Assembly (NCBI GenBank): GCA_002298125.1
Contig: DBMJ01000011.1
Location: 248,001-312,000 of the forward strand
Direction of reading: 5' to 3'
Source: Clostridium sp. UBA701
Lineage (GTDB): Bacteria; Bacillota; Clostridia; Clostridiales; Clostridiaceae
Length of the DNA stretch: 64,000 bases
The translations under genes and the position numbers were made by a program. A model generated the notes under the pieces. It was not told the DNA's origin. It saw only the letters and a list, made by a program, of their open reading frames with translations, and did no database searches. Positions 49,773 through 58,886 of this stretch are shown here, piece by piece; positions within the stretch are counted from its first letter, which is position 1, and every line of letters begins with the position of its first letter.

Positions 49773-52337
49773 TTACTTTTGCCCCATGCCAAGCTGCTGT
49801 GAGAGCCAGGAGGATTGTGAATTTGCCTGCTGCATAGCCTTTTCTAGCTGAGCAAATTGAAGATAATATCTGTTTTCCTTTTCCACAATCTTTATCTTCA
49901 TGTCCTCTATGAGCTTTTCTCTAGATTTTATCTGATCTGTAAGCAGATTTTTATATTCTGTAAAGTCTCCCTTTACTCCAGCCTTATTGGCTAATGTACC
50001 TTTACCATTTGTAACTCTGCCATAGTCCATTATAATGTCATTAATTCGTTGGAAGATACCTTCCTCCGCATATCTCTTCTTTTGGGCATCAATACCATCA
50101 TTTGGGTTGTAATTTGGGTAGCTTGCAGATTTCTTTGTAAATAGCTCTGCAATTCTATCCCCTTTAGACTCTAATGCACTCTTAAGCTTTAGTTCATCTA
50201 TTATAATCTTGCCGCCTTGGCTAATGTCCTTTGAAGTAGAAAGACCTATTTCAGAAAGAGAGAGTCCTGTACCCTCTACACTGTCAAAGAATGCCCGTCT
50301 CATAGAAGATACCATGTTGAGTAAATCCCTGTCACTTCTTAAAAGACCTTGCTTTGACTTTTCATCCCACTGAGCTATCTCGCTGTCCTTCATATCCTTC
50401 TTTTGATCTGCAGTTAGTGGTGCATAGTTGTAAAGTCTTTTTTCGGATGTCTTTTGATTTACTACATCAATAAATTTATTGTAGTCCTCAATCAACCCCT
50501 TAATCTTGTCAAAGACCTCATCCGCACTTTTAGTTACGGAAAAGGTTATATCCGTGTTTTCCTTAACCCCGCTGATGTTTACGTTTAGTCCATTTACATT
50601 AAATCCGTTATTGCTGCTGTGGTAAGCATTTAAATTACCTGAAGGGTCTGTCACTGTTATTCTTGCATCCTTACCCCTTATAGTAGTTTCATTAGTAGCA
50701 CCTATGCCCAGGCCAAAAACATTGTTTAAAAAAGTTTTTGAAGCCTCATCTCCACTCTTGATATTAATGCTTTCCTCAGCACCTAAATTTCTTGATTGTA
50801 TGCTAAAGGATTTAGTGGAGGAGTTATAGCTTGCCTCTACTCCTGCCTTGCTGTTAATCTCTTGTAAAACCTGATTAATAGTCTTATTCTTTGCACCTTC
50901 TGGAGCAGTGTCTTTATCATAGTCCTTAGTAAAGTCATATGAAAACTGCACTCCATTAATTGTAAAGTTTACAGCTGTTGAAAATATATCAGAAGCTAGT
51001 GCATTAGTAGGCATACTAATTGAAAAGCTGCTAGGTAATCCAAAGGCTGCATTAGCGCTTCCAAGCATAGTTATCTGTTTGTTATCAAAGCCTTGAAGTA
51101 TTATTCTACCATCACTGCTTTTGCTTATACCAATGCTTGATGTAAGGTCCTGATCATTTAAAATAACATTACCATTGTCATCTATCTCTTTAGCTGCCTT
51201 TAAAGCATTTGTAAGTGCTGCATCCATATTACTCACATCAGTGTTGTTGGGAAGTAAAATCCTATAACGTTTAAATATAGATGTACCACCCTCATTGTAG
51301 GATACCTTTATATCCATGGTATCATTAAAGCCAGTGATTATCTTTTTATCATAGCTTAAGGTGTTACCTGTAACACTTGGAACACTTAAAGTGGTGCTAT
51401 CTGTTCCACCCTTAACCGATGCGGCTATGGTGCCTGGCGTAAAGCTTAAATCACCTATTTTAGCATTGGTAAGCTCGGCATCTGTATCTTCGAACTTAAA
51501 AATTTGACTATTAGCATCATAGGTTAGCTTTGTATCCTTTGGTATTGGAGTCTTAGTATCATCCGTTGAGGTCAGCCCTGGCAGCTTTGCATTTATAGCA
51601 CTCACAAGCTCCTCTGCGGTATATACTCCTTGAGCAAGCTCTACACTGTAGTCTTTTCCACTATATTTGAAGTTAAATACATTGTTAACAGCCTCAGGAG
51701 TTTTCTTGTCAGCTATAAGCTTTACTGCAGTCTGAAACTCTATAGTATCATTCTTTACCACAGCTTTCACTTCATCACTTAGCTTGTTTTCTCCTGTTGT
51801 AGCAATGCTGCTCATAGCTTTATTTATAGCACCTGCTAGAGCTACTGGGTTTGAATATCTTACAAACTCCTTGCCTTCTAGAGGAATAACAACTTCCTTA
51901 CCGTTTACTGTAAAGGTATTGTTATTTTCATTGATTTTAATTTCATATCTTGCTGTAGAACCTGGCACCTTATTAATTACTTGTCCAACTGATTTAGCAT
52001 AATCTGCATTTTGTTCCACACGTATTTTATAATCTCCTGCTACCGCAGTGCTTGATGCTGCTACACTAGCTGAAGACACTAGATTTGTAACCTTGTTATT
52101 CGAAAAGCCCGTAGAAGATAACATATATGTCTTGTTATTTAGCACATCAAAGTATTTTGAACGGAAACCATTCATCTGTGTAAGCATGTCCCTATACATT
52201 TCCTGTTTCCAAACTAATATTTGCTTATCCTGATTCATCTTATCTAATCTTATGTTATAGGGCTTCATAAGATCCTTAATCATTTTTTCGGTATCCATGC
52301 CTGTTGCAAGACCTGTGTACCTTGTAGGAGTTACCAT
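49773..52337 (-). CDS. fliD: flagellar filament cap protein FliD, enlarged
   Basis: 854 residues. The N-terminal FliD domain (YTGLATGMDTEKMIKDLMKPYNIRLDKMNQDKQILVWKQEMYRD) and C-terminal domain (VFDKIKGLIEDYNKFIDVVNQ ... LRSDRDLLNMVSSMRRAFFD ... coiled coil near 800) are clear. The middle (about 130-600) is a Thr/Asn/Asp/Lys-rich insertion of repeated beta-type segments, making the protein much larger than the usual 450-600. It caps the filament and may contribute to surface adhesion. Confidence 0.93.
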   Translation of the reverse strand: MVTPTRYTGLATGMDTEKMIKDLMKPYNIRLDKMNQDKQILVWKQEMYRDMLTQMNGFRSKYFDVLNNKTYMLSSTGFSNNKVTNLVSSASVAASSTAVAGDYKIRVEQNADYAKSVGQVINKVPGSTARYEIKINENNNTFTVNGKEVVIPLEGKEFVRYSNPVALAGAINKAMSSIATTGENKLSDEVKAVVKNDTIEFQTAVKLIADKKTPEAVNNVFNFKYSGKDYSVELAQGVYTAEELVSAINAKLPGLTSTDDTKTPIPKDTKLTYDANSQIFKFEDTDAELTNAKIGDLSFTPGTIAASVKGGTDSTTLSVPSVTGNTLSYDKKIITGFNDTMDIKVSYNEGGTSIFKRYRILLPNNTDVSNMDAALTNALKAAKEIDDNGNVILNDQDLTSSIGISKSSDGRIILQGFDNKQITMLGSANAAFGLPSSFSISMPTNALASDIFSTAVNFTINGVQFSYDFTKDYDKDTAPEGAKNKTINQVLQEINSKAGVEASYNSSTKSFSIQSRNLGAEESINIKSGDEASKTFLNNVFGLGIGATNETTIRGKDARITVTDPSGNLNAYHSSNNGFNVNGLNVNISGVKENTDITFSVTKSADEVFDKIKGLIEDYNKFIDVVNQKTSEKRLYNYAPLTADQKKDMKDSEIAQWDEKSKQGLLRSDRDLLNMVSSMRRAFFDSVEGTGLSLSEIGLSTSKDISQGGKIIIDELKLKSALESKGDRIAELFTKKSASYPNYNPNDGIDAQKKRYAEEGIFQRINDIIMDYGRVTNGKGTLANKAGVKGDFTEYKNLLTDQIKSREKLIEDMKIKIVEKENRYYLQFAQLEKAMQQANSQSSWLSQQLGMGQK

Positions 52338-52361
52338 GTAATCCCCTCCTTATTATTTGTT

Positions 52362-52748
52362 TTATTTATTTATCTTTGAGAGGTTATATGCCTCATACCA
52401 CATATCTCTGATATCGTCTATTAATGGAAGTATTTCATTGATATGAGTAACATCTTTAGTTAAATTAGCCTGAATTAATTTGTAGTGTATGTATTCATAT
52501 ACAGAAAACAGTTTTTTCGTCCAAGCTCCACCCTGCTCAGTATCTAATGTAGCCATAAGCTCAATAAATATATCCTGGGTTCTTATGAGATTTTCATGAG
52601 CCTTAGGTACATTCTTTTCTTCCAAGTACTGTTGACTGAGCTTTGCAAATTTTACTGCTCCATCTACCAGCATTAGCAATAATTGTTCCTTAGAAGCAAA
52701 GTTAACGCTGTTATTCTTATATATGTTATACGCATTGCTGCTTTGCAT
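52362..52748 (-). CDS. fliS: flagellin export chaperone FliS
   Basis: 128 residues: SNAYNIYKNNSVNFASKEQLLLMLVDGAVKFAKLSQQYLEEK and GGAWTKKLFSVYEYIHYKLIQAN match FliS. It binds the flagellin C-terminus before export. In Bacillus, FliS also affects FliW partitioning onto flagellin, which is relevant to the FliW/CsrA circuit seen here. Confidence 0.95.
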   Translation of the reverse strand: MQSSNAYNIYKNNSVNFASKEQLLLMLVDGAVKFAKLSQQYLEEKNVPKAHENLIRTQDIFIELMATLDTEQGGAWTKKLFSVYEYIHYKLIQANLTKDVTHINEILPLIDDIRDMWYEAYNLSKINK

Positions 52749-52759
52749 TAATAACCCTC

Positions 52760-53059
52760 CTATTTACGTATGTCCAGAAAAACACCTTTATAATTATTCT
52801 CCTGAACTGCTTCTTTTTTTTCCATAAAGCCTTCTACCTTTACATCACTTACTTTTACTGCCTCTATAGAAAATTTTTTAATATGTTTCTTGGATTTTTT
52901 AAGCTGCTCTTGGAAGCTGTTGTGATGTCCTTCACGGTTATTATCACTACTATCATTGCTTATGGCTATTTCATTTTTACGATGTACTCTCCCCTCCACA
53001 GTTCTGTCGTTTATTTTCTGTCTTTGTTCAAGCTCAATTTTATTTAATCTAAATTCCAT
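52760..53059 (-). CDS. small charged protein of unknown function between flaG and fliS
   Basis: 99 residues, strongly charged, with a Lys-rich middle (QLKKSKKHIKKFS) and no membrane helix. It matches no family I know. The ATG has no clear ribosome site, but it lies 11 bp behind flaG and 11 bp ahead of fliS in the same operon, so coupled translation is likely. It could be a small export or regulatory factor. Nothing in the sequence decides. Confidence 0.65.
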   Translation of the reverse strand: MEFRLNKIELEQRQKINDRTVEGRVHRKNEIAISNDSSDNNREGHHNSFQEQLKKSKKHIKKFSIEAVKVSDVKVEGFMEKKEAVQENNYKGVFLDIRK

Positions 53060-53070
53060 TTAAAGTTTTA

Positions 53071-53433
53071 TTAAGCCTTTTTGTCAAAGATCATGCCAAC
53101 CATTTCGCACATCTTTGCCACCATATCCAATATTTTCTTGGGAGGTACTTCTAAAATAACCTGCTTTGTATCGTCTTCAATAATTTTTATCATTACAGTT
53201 CCTAGTTTTTCATGCACAGCATACTCTGCATAGGTATGCTTGTCCTCCAAAAACGTATTAAGTTTTTCCAGTGCATTTTTTATTTCTTTTTCAGAATACT
53301 GTTCCTTCTTATCTGTGACCTTATTGTTTAATTCCTCTGGCGCCTTTTCCTCTGGTGTATCTACTACTATGCCTGTGTTTGATGGCATTTCGTAAGTAAT
53401 TGGTCTTCCTTGACCCATTGATTTTACTTCCAT
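53071..53433 (-). CDS. flaG: flagellar protein FlaG
   Basis: 120 residues. The variable N-terminus is followed by the FlaG domain: KEIKNALEKLNTFLEDKHTYAEYAVHEKLGTVMIKIIEDDTKQVILEVPPKKILDMVAKM. FlaG influences filament length in some species. It sits between csrA and fliS. Ribosome site GAGGTG. Confidence 0.9.
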   Translation of the reverse strand: MEVKSMGQGRPITYEMPSNTGIVVDTPEEKAPEELNNKVTDKKEQYSEKEIKNALEKLNTFLEDKHTYAEYAVHEKLGTVMIKIIEDDTKQVILEVPPKKILDMVAKMCEMVGMIFDKKA

Positions 53434-53449
53434 GTTAACACCTCATATT

Positions 53450-53665
53450 TTATTTTTTTATACTTTTAAGAATATCTGCGCTAAGTACAGCAGCTTTTTT
53501 ATTTTCTTCCTCTACAGCACGGTATAACTCTTTTCTTAAAATTGTGATATCTTTAGGAGCATCAATGGCTAATTTAACTCCACCGTCGTCTGTTTTCACT
53601 ACTGTTATCTCTATGTTTTCTCCAATTAAAATGCTCTCTCCCTTTTTCCTAGAAATCACAAGCAT
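53450..53665 (-). CDS. csrA: carbon storage/translation regulator CsrA
   Basis: 71 residues beginning LVISRKKGESILIGENIEI, with Arg6 and Arg44 (RKELY) of the RNA-binding face retained. CsrA binds GGA motifs in leaders. In Firmicutes it represses flagellin translation and is released by FliW. The fliW gene is 2 bp upstream, and matching hairpins lie in all three flagellin leaders in this window. Confidence 0.97.
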   Translation of the reverse strand: MLVISRKKGESILIGENIEITVVKTDDGGVKLAIDAPKDITILRKELYRAVEEENKKAAVLSADILKSIKK

Positions 53666-53667
53666 TG

Positions 53668-54096
53668 TTACTCCTCCTTGAATATGGGGTGTTTAATAAG
53701 ATATTCCTCTTTGTCTACTATTATTTGTTCCCCAATTCTTTTATTTATATTTATTACAAGAGGAGCTCTAAGGTTTGCAGTAATTTTTGTAATATCACTA
53801 GAGAGAGTAACTGTAGAAAGTAGTGCCACCTCTTCTTCACTCCCTATTTCTAGACGCTGCTGCAGGGATTGTGGCAATTCTATACTATAATCCTCTTTCA
53901 CTTGGAAGGGTGAAACTACTAGCCATCCCATATCTAGTTCTTCAATAGAATGAAGTACAGAAAAATTATCATTCTCTTCTAGTGGGAACAATATAAACTT
54001 CTTACAGTTTTCAAGGCCTAATAAGCCCTTAGGAAAGGTTATTATTTCTTCCTCGTTATAAGTCCTTTCCCCATGAAAAATTGTTTTAATTTCCAT
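53668..54096 (-). CDS. fliW: flagellar assembly factor FliW
   Basis: 142 residues: EIKTIFHGERTYNEEEIITFPKGLLGLENCKKFILFPLEENDNFSVLHSIE matches FliW. FliW binds flagellin or, when free, CsrA, so a drop in cytoplasmic flagellin frees FliW to relieve repression. It stands between flgL and csrA, the usual Firmicute order. Confidence 0.96.
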   Translation of the reverse strand: MEIKTIFHGERTYNEEEIITFPKGLLGLENCKKFILFPLEENDNFSVLHSIEELDMGWLVVSPFQVKEDYSIELPQSLQQRLEIGSEEEVALLSTVTLSSDITKITANLRAPLVININKRIGEQIIVDKEEYLIKHPIFKEE

Positions 54097-54106
54097 ATCA
54101 AGTCTC

Positions 54107-55141
54107 CTATCTTAAATAGTCAATTAAGGATGGTTGTATTACCCTTGCACTGGTTTGAAGTGAAGCCATATATACAGTCTGCATGGTAGCATATTCCATG
54201 GTCTTCTCGGTTATATCAATGTCTTCAGTATGAGAGAGTATTTCAGTAAAGTTAAAGTTCTGGTCTTCATTTTTATTCTTTGCACTATCCATTCTGTTTT
54301 GTTTTGCTCCTACCTCAGATCTGATACGCAATAGATTGGTAATGGTGTCAGTGATTTCTTGAAGATCTCCATTGTTAAGCTTTGAGTAGGCGTTATCATC
54401 TACAGCACTTCCATCATCCGTCTTACCATCAAAGTGGTTTACAATCTTAGCAAGGGTGTTTCTTAAATCTATACTTTCACCCTTCTCATTTTTAAATTCC
54501 AGCACACTACCTGCCGCAACGTTGTAATCCATTATTACCCCTTGAGAAACCTCCACTTTTCTTACAGAGGTGTTTGGAGGGGCTGATACAGAACCAATCA
54601 TTCCAAGCTGAGCATATTGTTCTGGTACTGCAGGATCTAGAGGGGTTATTCCATCTCTTTGTACATAGGCAAGCACAGTATTCCCATTAGCATCCTTATA
54701 AGAGGTAGTTGGTTTTGATGTACCTCTTGTACCGCCAAACACATACTGTCCGTCAAAATTAGTGTTTAATATCTGAGCCATTTCTCCAATCTTTTCATTG
54801 ATCTCATCCTTTATTGCCTTTCTCTCATTGTCGCTATAAGCCCCGTTACCAGTACCTACAAGAAGTTCTCTTATACGCTGAAGACTATTACCCAACTGAC
54901 CAATTGCGGTGTCAGTAGTATCAAGCCAATTAATTGTATCTACTATATTGGTATTATACTGTTTATTTGCATTTATATCGCTGTGAAGCTGCATGGTACG
55001 AGCAACCCTAAAGGGGTCATCTGAAGGCTTTCTTATCTCTTTTCCCGAGGTCATCTGCTGTTGTAATGTCTTCATACTTTCCAGGTTTACCCTCATATCT
55101 CTAAGAAAACTATTGCTCAGCATCTTATTTGTAACTCTCAA
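54107..55141 (-). CDS. flgL: flagellar hook-filament junction protein FlgL
   Basis: 344 residues with a flagellin-like N-terminus (RVTNKMLSNSFLRDMRVNLESMKTLQQQMTSGKEIRKPSDDPFRVARTM) and C-terminus (TEKTMEYATMQTVYMASLQTSARVIQPSLIDYL). It joins hook and filament with FlgK, encoded 13 bp upstream. Confidence 0.94.
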   Translation of the reverse strand: MRVTNKMLSNSFLRDMRVNLESMKTLQQQMTSGKEIRKPSDDPFRVARTMQLHSDINANKQYNTNIVDTINWLDTTDTAIGQLGNSLQRIRELLVGTGNGAYSDNERKAIKDEINEKIGEMAQILNTNFDGQYVFGGTRGTSKPTTSYKDANGNTVLAYVQRDGITPLDPAVPEQYAQLGMIGSVSAPPNTSVRKVEVSQGVIMDYNVAAGSVLEFKNEKGESIDLRNTLAKIVNHFDGKTDDGSAVDDNAYSKLNNGDLQEITDTITNLLRIRSEVGAKQNRMDSAKNKNEDQNFNFTEILSHTEDIDITEKTMEYATMQTVYMASLQTSARVIQPSLIDYLR

Positions 55142-55154
55142 CTATCCTCACCTC

Positions 55155-56936
55155 TTATCTCTTTAATCCATTTATAACTACATCTAGCAGCTCATCTACA
55201 GTTGAAATAACCTTGGCATTGGCACTATAGGCATGCTGAAATTGAACTAAATTTGCCATTTCTTCATCCAAGGATACTCCAGAAACAGACTCTTTGATTT
55301 CGTTAAAGCTACCTAGTAGTGCCTCTTGATTTTTTATTGTTCTCTTGGCATTTTGAGATTGAACTCCCAGTCTATCAATGGTGTCCTTGTAGTAATTATC
55401 AAATTTCATACCCTCTATGTTGCTAACAAAGGTCATACCATCATTTGATATACTGTTTTGAGCTTTTAGATCTGATCTTTTTATTACAGTTTTATTCATA
55501 TCCTGGATTTTAATTAGCGCATCTCTTAATCCTGCAATTACCACCGCTCTTGTAGTATCAGACTCTCCTGCATCTGCAGTTTTTCCAACATGCAGCTTCA
55601 TAACATCATATAAGAGCTCTTCGTTCACTGATATATTGCCTGCAGTAATTTTTTGCTCTCCATTTATTATATCCCCAAGATTGGTCATTAGATGATTACC
55701 ATCGTAGGAAGCTACATCACCATTTACGAAGAATGGCATGTCATCCTTTGTCTGATCTGCACCATTATAACTATGAACAGCATTAATAGAAAAAGCTAAG
55801 GCCTTAGCAAGCTTGTTCAGCTGTTCAGTATAATCTTCAATATCCTTTTGAACAGCCATAGCTCCCTGCAGCTGTCCACTGGTAGGCTTAAACAACAATA
55901 AATCACCATAATTTATTGATCCTGCTGTAGGATTTACACTGCCATCTGACTTAATGCTAACTCCATTATTATCAGCCCATATCATGCGACACTTATCCAG
56001 TTCATTTCTCTGTGCTTCTGTCATATTAATAGTGACACTTACTGCATTATCCTCTGTAGATAGATCACCACACTTGTAGTAGGTGACCTTATAATCCTGA
56101 GCTATAGCTGGATCTTTAGTCTTATCTACTTGTTCTATAGCCTTTACATAGGAAAATCTTTTCACATCATCGTGATTTTCCGACTTCACAATATAGGCCT
56201 GAGAAGGGTCTAAAGCACCAATATCTATTGGTGTAATATCATTGCCATAGAACTTATTTTTGTCGATATTATAGTTAAACTTATAGCTTAGCTCATCTAA
56301 AAGCAAATCTCTCTTGTCCATCAAATCGTTAGGCTCTTTGCCAGCAAGCTTAACCGCTCTTATCTGCTGATTTAGCTCGTCTATTTGATCTAATATTTTG
56401 TTTCCTTCAAATATAGAAGCTTGAATTGAAGACTGTGCATTTTCCTTCAGTTTAATAAGCTGGCTGTAGTTGTGATTCAATTCCTTTGCCAGTGAAGAAG
56501 CCTGTTGAAGCACCTCAGTTCTTGCTGCCTGAGGCTGCTTGGTAACTTGCTGCCAAGCATCAAAGAATTTTCCTATCAAGCTTGAAATACCAGTATCTCC
56601 TGGTTCATTTAAAATACTCTCTACTTCACTTAAATACTTATATTTTGAATCATATTGACCTAAGGTGCTTGTTTCTTTACGAATCTGATAATCCATAAAT
56701 TGATCTCTTATCCTCTCAATGGTAGTTACCTGAGCACCAGTTCCCAATTGACCAGGTTCTGCTGCAGTTCTTAAACTAGGCATCCCAGCTGGTCTAGTGG
56801 TCTCAATTACAGGTCTTTGTCTAGAAAAACCTGGCGTATTTGCATTTGATATATTATGTGAAGTTACATCAATGGCCTTCTGTTGAACGAACATACCTCT
56901 TTTAGATACATTCAAGGTAGCAAATAATCCTGACAT
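55155..56936 (-). CDS. flgK: flagellar hook-filament junction protein FlgK
   Basis: 593 residues. Rod-type N-terminal motif AIDVTSHNISNANTPGFSRQRPVIETTRP and C-terminal SGVSLDEEMANLVQFQHAYSANAKVISTVDELLD are visible, with a larger central domain. It lies between flgN and flgL. Confidence 0.95.
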   Translation of the reverse strand: MSGLFATLNVSKRGMFVQQKAIDVTSHNISNANTPGFSRQRPVIETTRPAGMPSLRTAAEPGQLGTGAQVTTIERIRDQFMDYQIRKETSTLGQYDSKYKYLSEVESILNEPGDTGISSLIGKFFDAWQQVTKQPQAARTEVLQQASSLAKELNHNYSQLIKLKENAQSSIQASIFEGNKILDQIDELNQQIRAVKLAGKEPNDLMDKRDLLLDELSYKFNYNIDKNKFYGNDITPIDIGALDPSQAYIVKSENHDDVKRFSYVKAIEQVDKTKDPAIAQDYKVTYYKCGDLSTEDNAVSVTINMTEAQRNELDKCRMIWADNNGVSIKSDGSVNPTAGSINYGDLLLFKPTSGQLQGAMAVQKDIEDYTEQLNKLAKALAFSINAVHSYNGADQTKDDMPFFVNGDVASYDGNHLMTNLGDIINGEQKITAGNISVNEELLYDVMKLHVGKTADAGESDTTRAVVIAGLRDALIKIQDMNKTVIKRSDLKAQNSISNDGMTFVSNIEGMKFDNYYKDTIDRLGVQSQNAKRTIKNQEALLGSFNEIKESVSGVSLDEEMANLVQFQHAYSANAKVISTVDELLDVVINGLKR

Positions 56937-56953
56937 ATTGTACCCCCAAAACT

Positions 56954-57364
56954 TTATTTTTTAACTTTTCCATAGGAATTATAGGTTTTTGCAGATTTAT
57001 CAGGGTTAAGTAGGTTAAGCATCTTATTATAAAAAACTAAACCTTGTTTTATTAGCATCTCATTAGTACCCTGCTGAAATCTAGTTTCCTCTATGAGTTT
57101 TACCATTTCTCTATATTCACTTTCAAGCTCACTATCCTTTGTGTTCTGTATTAACAGCCTCATAGACTGATCCTTTACTAGGCTTCTTCTTTTATATTCC
57201 CATTGGGCAATTTCCTTGTTACACTCTTCAATGTCTTTTATGCAATTATCAAGCTCATAAACCTTGTTATTAATAAGAAAATCATGTTGTGCTTCTAATA
57301 GTTGAAGCAGCTTCATAACTGAATTTTTCTCATTTACTAAAATATCCTTAAGTAGTTGTTCCAT
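56954..57364 (-). CDS. flgN: FlgN-type export chaperone
   Basis: 136 residues, helical. The pattern KNSVMKLLQLLEAQHDFLINNKVYELDNCIKDIEECNKEIAQWEYKRR fits FlgN, the chaperone of FlgK and FlgL encoded just downstream. The lone-helix similarity is modest, but order flgM-flgN-flgK-flgL supports it. Confidence 0.85.
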   Translation of the reverse strand: MEQLLKDILVNEKNSVMKLLQLLEAQHDFLINNKVYELDNCIKDIEECNKEIAQWEYKRRSLVKDQSMRLLIQNTKDSELESEYREMVKLIEETRFQQGTNEMLIKQGLVFYNKMLNLLNPDKSAKTYNSYGKVKK

Positions 57365-57365
57365 T

Positions 57366-57641
57366 CTAAACCTCTCTGCCTTTCATGATTTCTAAAATTC
57401 TTCTTGCGGTTAATGAAGCATCTACCTTGTATGTACCTTGGGAAACTGCACTGCGGAGCTCTTCAATTTTTTCACTAGAGGCATATACATTGCTAGAATT
57501 TAAGAAACTGCTTAAGCTTTTACCTAGACTAGATATCTCTACAGAATCCTTTGTCACCTTATTATTCACAGCTCCTATTTCTCTTTTATGTTCTCCATAT
57601 AGATTAATTATTTTATTCATACCTGGTCCACTAATTTTCAT
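57366..57641 (-). CDS. flgM: anti-sigma-28 factor FlgM
   Basis: 91 residues. It begins MKISGPGMNKIINLYG and has DSVEISSLGKSL and a C-terminal half SSEKIEELRSAVSQGTYKVDASLTARRILEIM, the SigD-binding part. The frame is open to 57701, but ATG 57641 has GGAG 8 nt upstream and the extra residues would lie over the promoter. FlgM is exported when the hook is finished, freeing SigD. Confidence 0.92.
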   Translation of the reverse strand: MKISGPGMNKIINLYGEHKREIGAVNNKVTKDSVEISSLGKSLSSFLNSSNVYASSEKIEELRSAVSQGTYKVDASLTARRILEIMKGREV

Positions 57642-57681
57642 TGCTTCCACTCCTATAAAAAGATTGCCAATTATATACCTA

Positions 57682-57708
57682 TTATCGGTAAAGTGTCTCA
57701 ATAATTTA
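57682..57708 (-). promoter_or_regulatory. SigD-type promoter of the flgM operon
   Basis: Minus strand TAAA (57708-57705), exactly 15 bp, ACCGATAA (57689-57682), 7 of 8 matches to GCCGATAA. It lies 41 bp from the flgM start and 5 bp beyond the fliY terminator, so SigD and FlgM form a feedback loop. Confidence 0.82.
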
Positions 57709-57712
57709 TACC

Positions 57713-57744
57713 TAAAAAAAGAAATAAAGCTGAAGCTTTATTTC
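57713..57744 (-). terminator. terminator of the che-fliM-fliY operon
   Basis: A 10-bp stem (57721-57730 with 57735-57744, 4-nt loop) followed by seven T on the minus strand (57720-57714). It lies 30 bp after the fliY stop and right before the flgM promoter. Confidence 0.9.
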
Positions 57745-57773
57745 TGTAAGCAAAGACTACAATATTTACTTTG

Positions 57774-58886
57774 TTATTTACCTAGAGTTTTTACTCTTTC
57801 TTTACTGCTTATTATACTGGTAATTCTTACACCAAAGTTTTCATCCACCACTACAACTTCACCTAAGGCTACCTTCTTGCCATTTACAAGTATTTCTACA
57901 GGCTCCTCAGCAAGCTTATCTAGCTCCACCAGTGAACCCGTACCCATGCTCAAAATGTCTTTAATACTCTTCTTAGCCCTTCCTAATACTACAGATATTT
58001 CAAGTGGAACATCTAGTATTAGATCTATGTTACTTGGTGCACCTGTAATAGGCGCTTCAGAAAGTGGCTGGAAAGAAGCATTATGTACCTCTACTGAGGG
58101 TGCAGCAGTACTCTTTTGTTCAATTGGCTTTACTGGTATTTGTGCAGTAACATTGGTTTTTATCTCGCTCTCCTCCTTTGGAGCCACTGGTGGCTCGAAA
58201 GTCTCTGTTCCCATCATAATGGACACTATCTTTTTAGCAGTTTCTATAGGAAGCAGCTGCATGATATTGCTATCTACGAGATTCCCTATAGTCATTTTAA
58301 AGGAAACCTTTACTACATTTTCATCATCACTTATCCCATTTGAAAGTGGTGTAGTAACCTCATTCCATATTTTAGAATTTGGTGGAGATATGTTTATTTC
58401 TCTTGAAAACATAGTTGCCATAGAGGTTGCTGCAGAACCAATCATTTGATTCATAGCTTCAGCTACAGCACTTTCCTCTATTTCAGATAATTCCTTACTG
58501 TCAGTTACACCTTCTCCACCCATCATGAGATTAGCAATGACTGCTGCATCTGTAATCTTCATCACTAGAAGATTCTCTCCAACAATACCACTGGTATACT
58601 GAACTTCTAATGCGATATTGGGTATTTCAAAACTATCTCGTAATTTTTGGAGTGTTGTAATTGATACCACAGGAGTGGTTATGTTCACCTGTTGGTTTAT
58701 TATAGTTGAAAGAGCAGTGGATGCTGCTCCCATAGATATATTACCAACTTCTCCCAATAGGTCCTTTTCTATTTCTGAAAGAATTTCTTCATTGCTTTTA
58801 TCCTCTACTTCAGTCTCTTCAGAAATAGAGCTGCCTCCATTTAAAAGAGAATCTATTTCTTCTTGAGAAAGAAAACCATTACTCAT
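57774..58886 (-). CDS. fliY: motor switch phosphatase FliY (CheC-FliN)
   Basis: 370 residues. A FliM-like N-terminal peptide (SQEEIDSLLNGG) binds CheY-P. The CheC-like middle has two active centres with the E-xx-N pattern (EVGNISMGAAST near 48 and EAMNQMIGSAATS near 147). The C-terminal FliN/SpoA domain (about 285-360, DLILDVPLEISVVLGRAKKSIKDILSMGTGS) joins the C-ring. It dephosphorylates CheY-P at the switch. It overlaps fliM by 8 bp. Confidence 0.93.
   Translation of the reverse strand: MSNGFLSQEEIDSLLNGGSSISEETEVEDKSNEEILSEIEKDLLGEVGNISMGAASTALSTIINQQVNITTPVVSITTLQKLRDSFEIPNIALEVQYTSGIVGENLLVMKITDAAVIANLMMGGEGVTDSKELSEIEESAVAEAMNQMIGSAATSMATMFSREINISPPNSKIWNEVTTPLSNGISDDENVVKVSFKMTIGNLVDSNIMQLLPIETAKKIVSIMMGTETFEPPVAPKEESEIKTNVTAQIPVKPIEQKSTAAPSVEVHNASFQPLSEAPITGAPSNIDLILDVPLEISVVLGRAKKSIKDILSMGTGSLVELDKLAEEPVEILVNGKKVALGEVVVVDENFGVRITSIISSKERVKTLGK

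Noticed and set aside
57385..58449. 354-codon plus-strand open frame opposite flgM and fliY
   Set aside because: It is Ser/Thr/Leu-rich in the way of a reverse-strand reading of real genes, has no ribosome site, and covers two clearly conserved genes, a terminator and a promoter.
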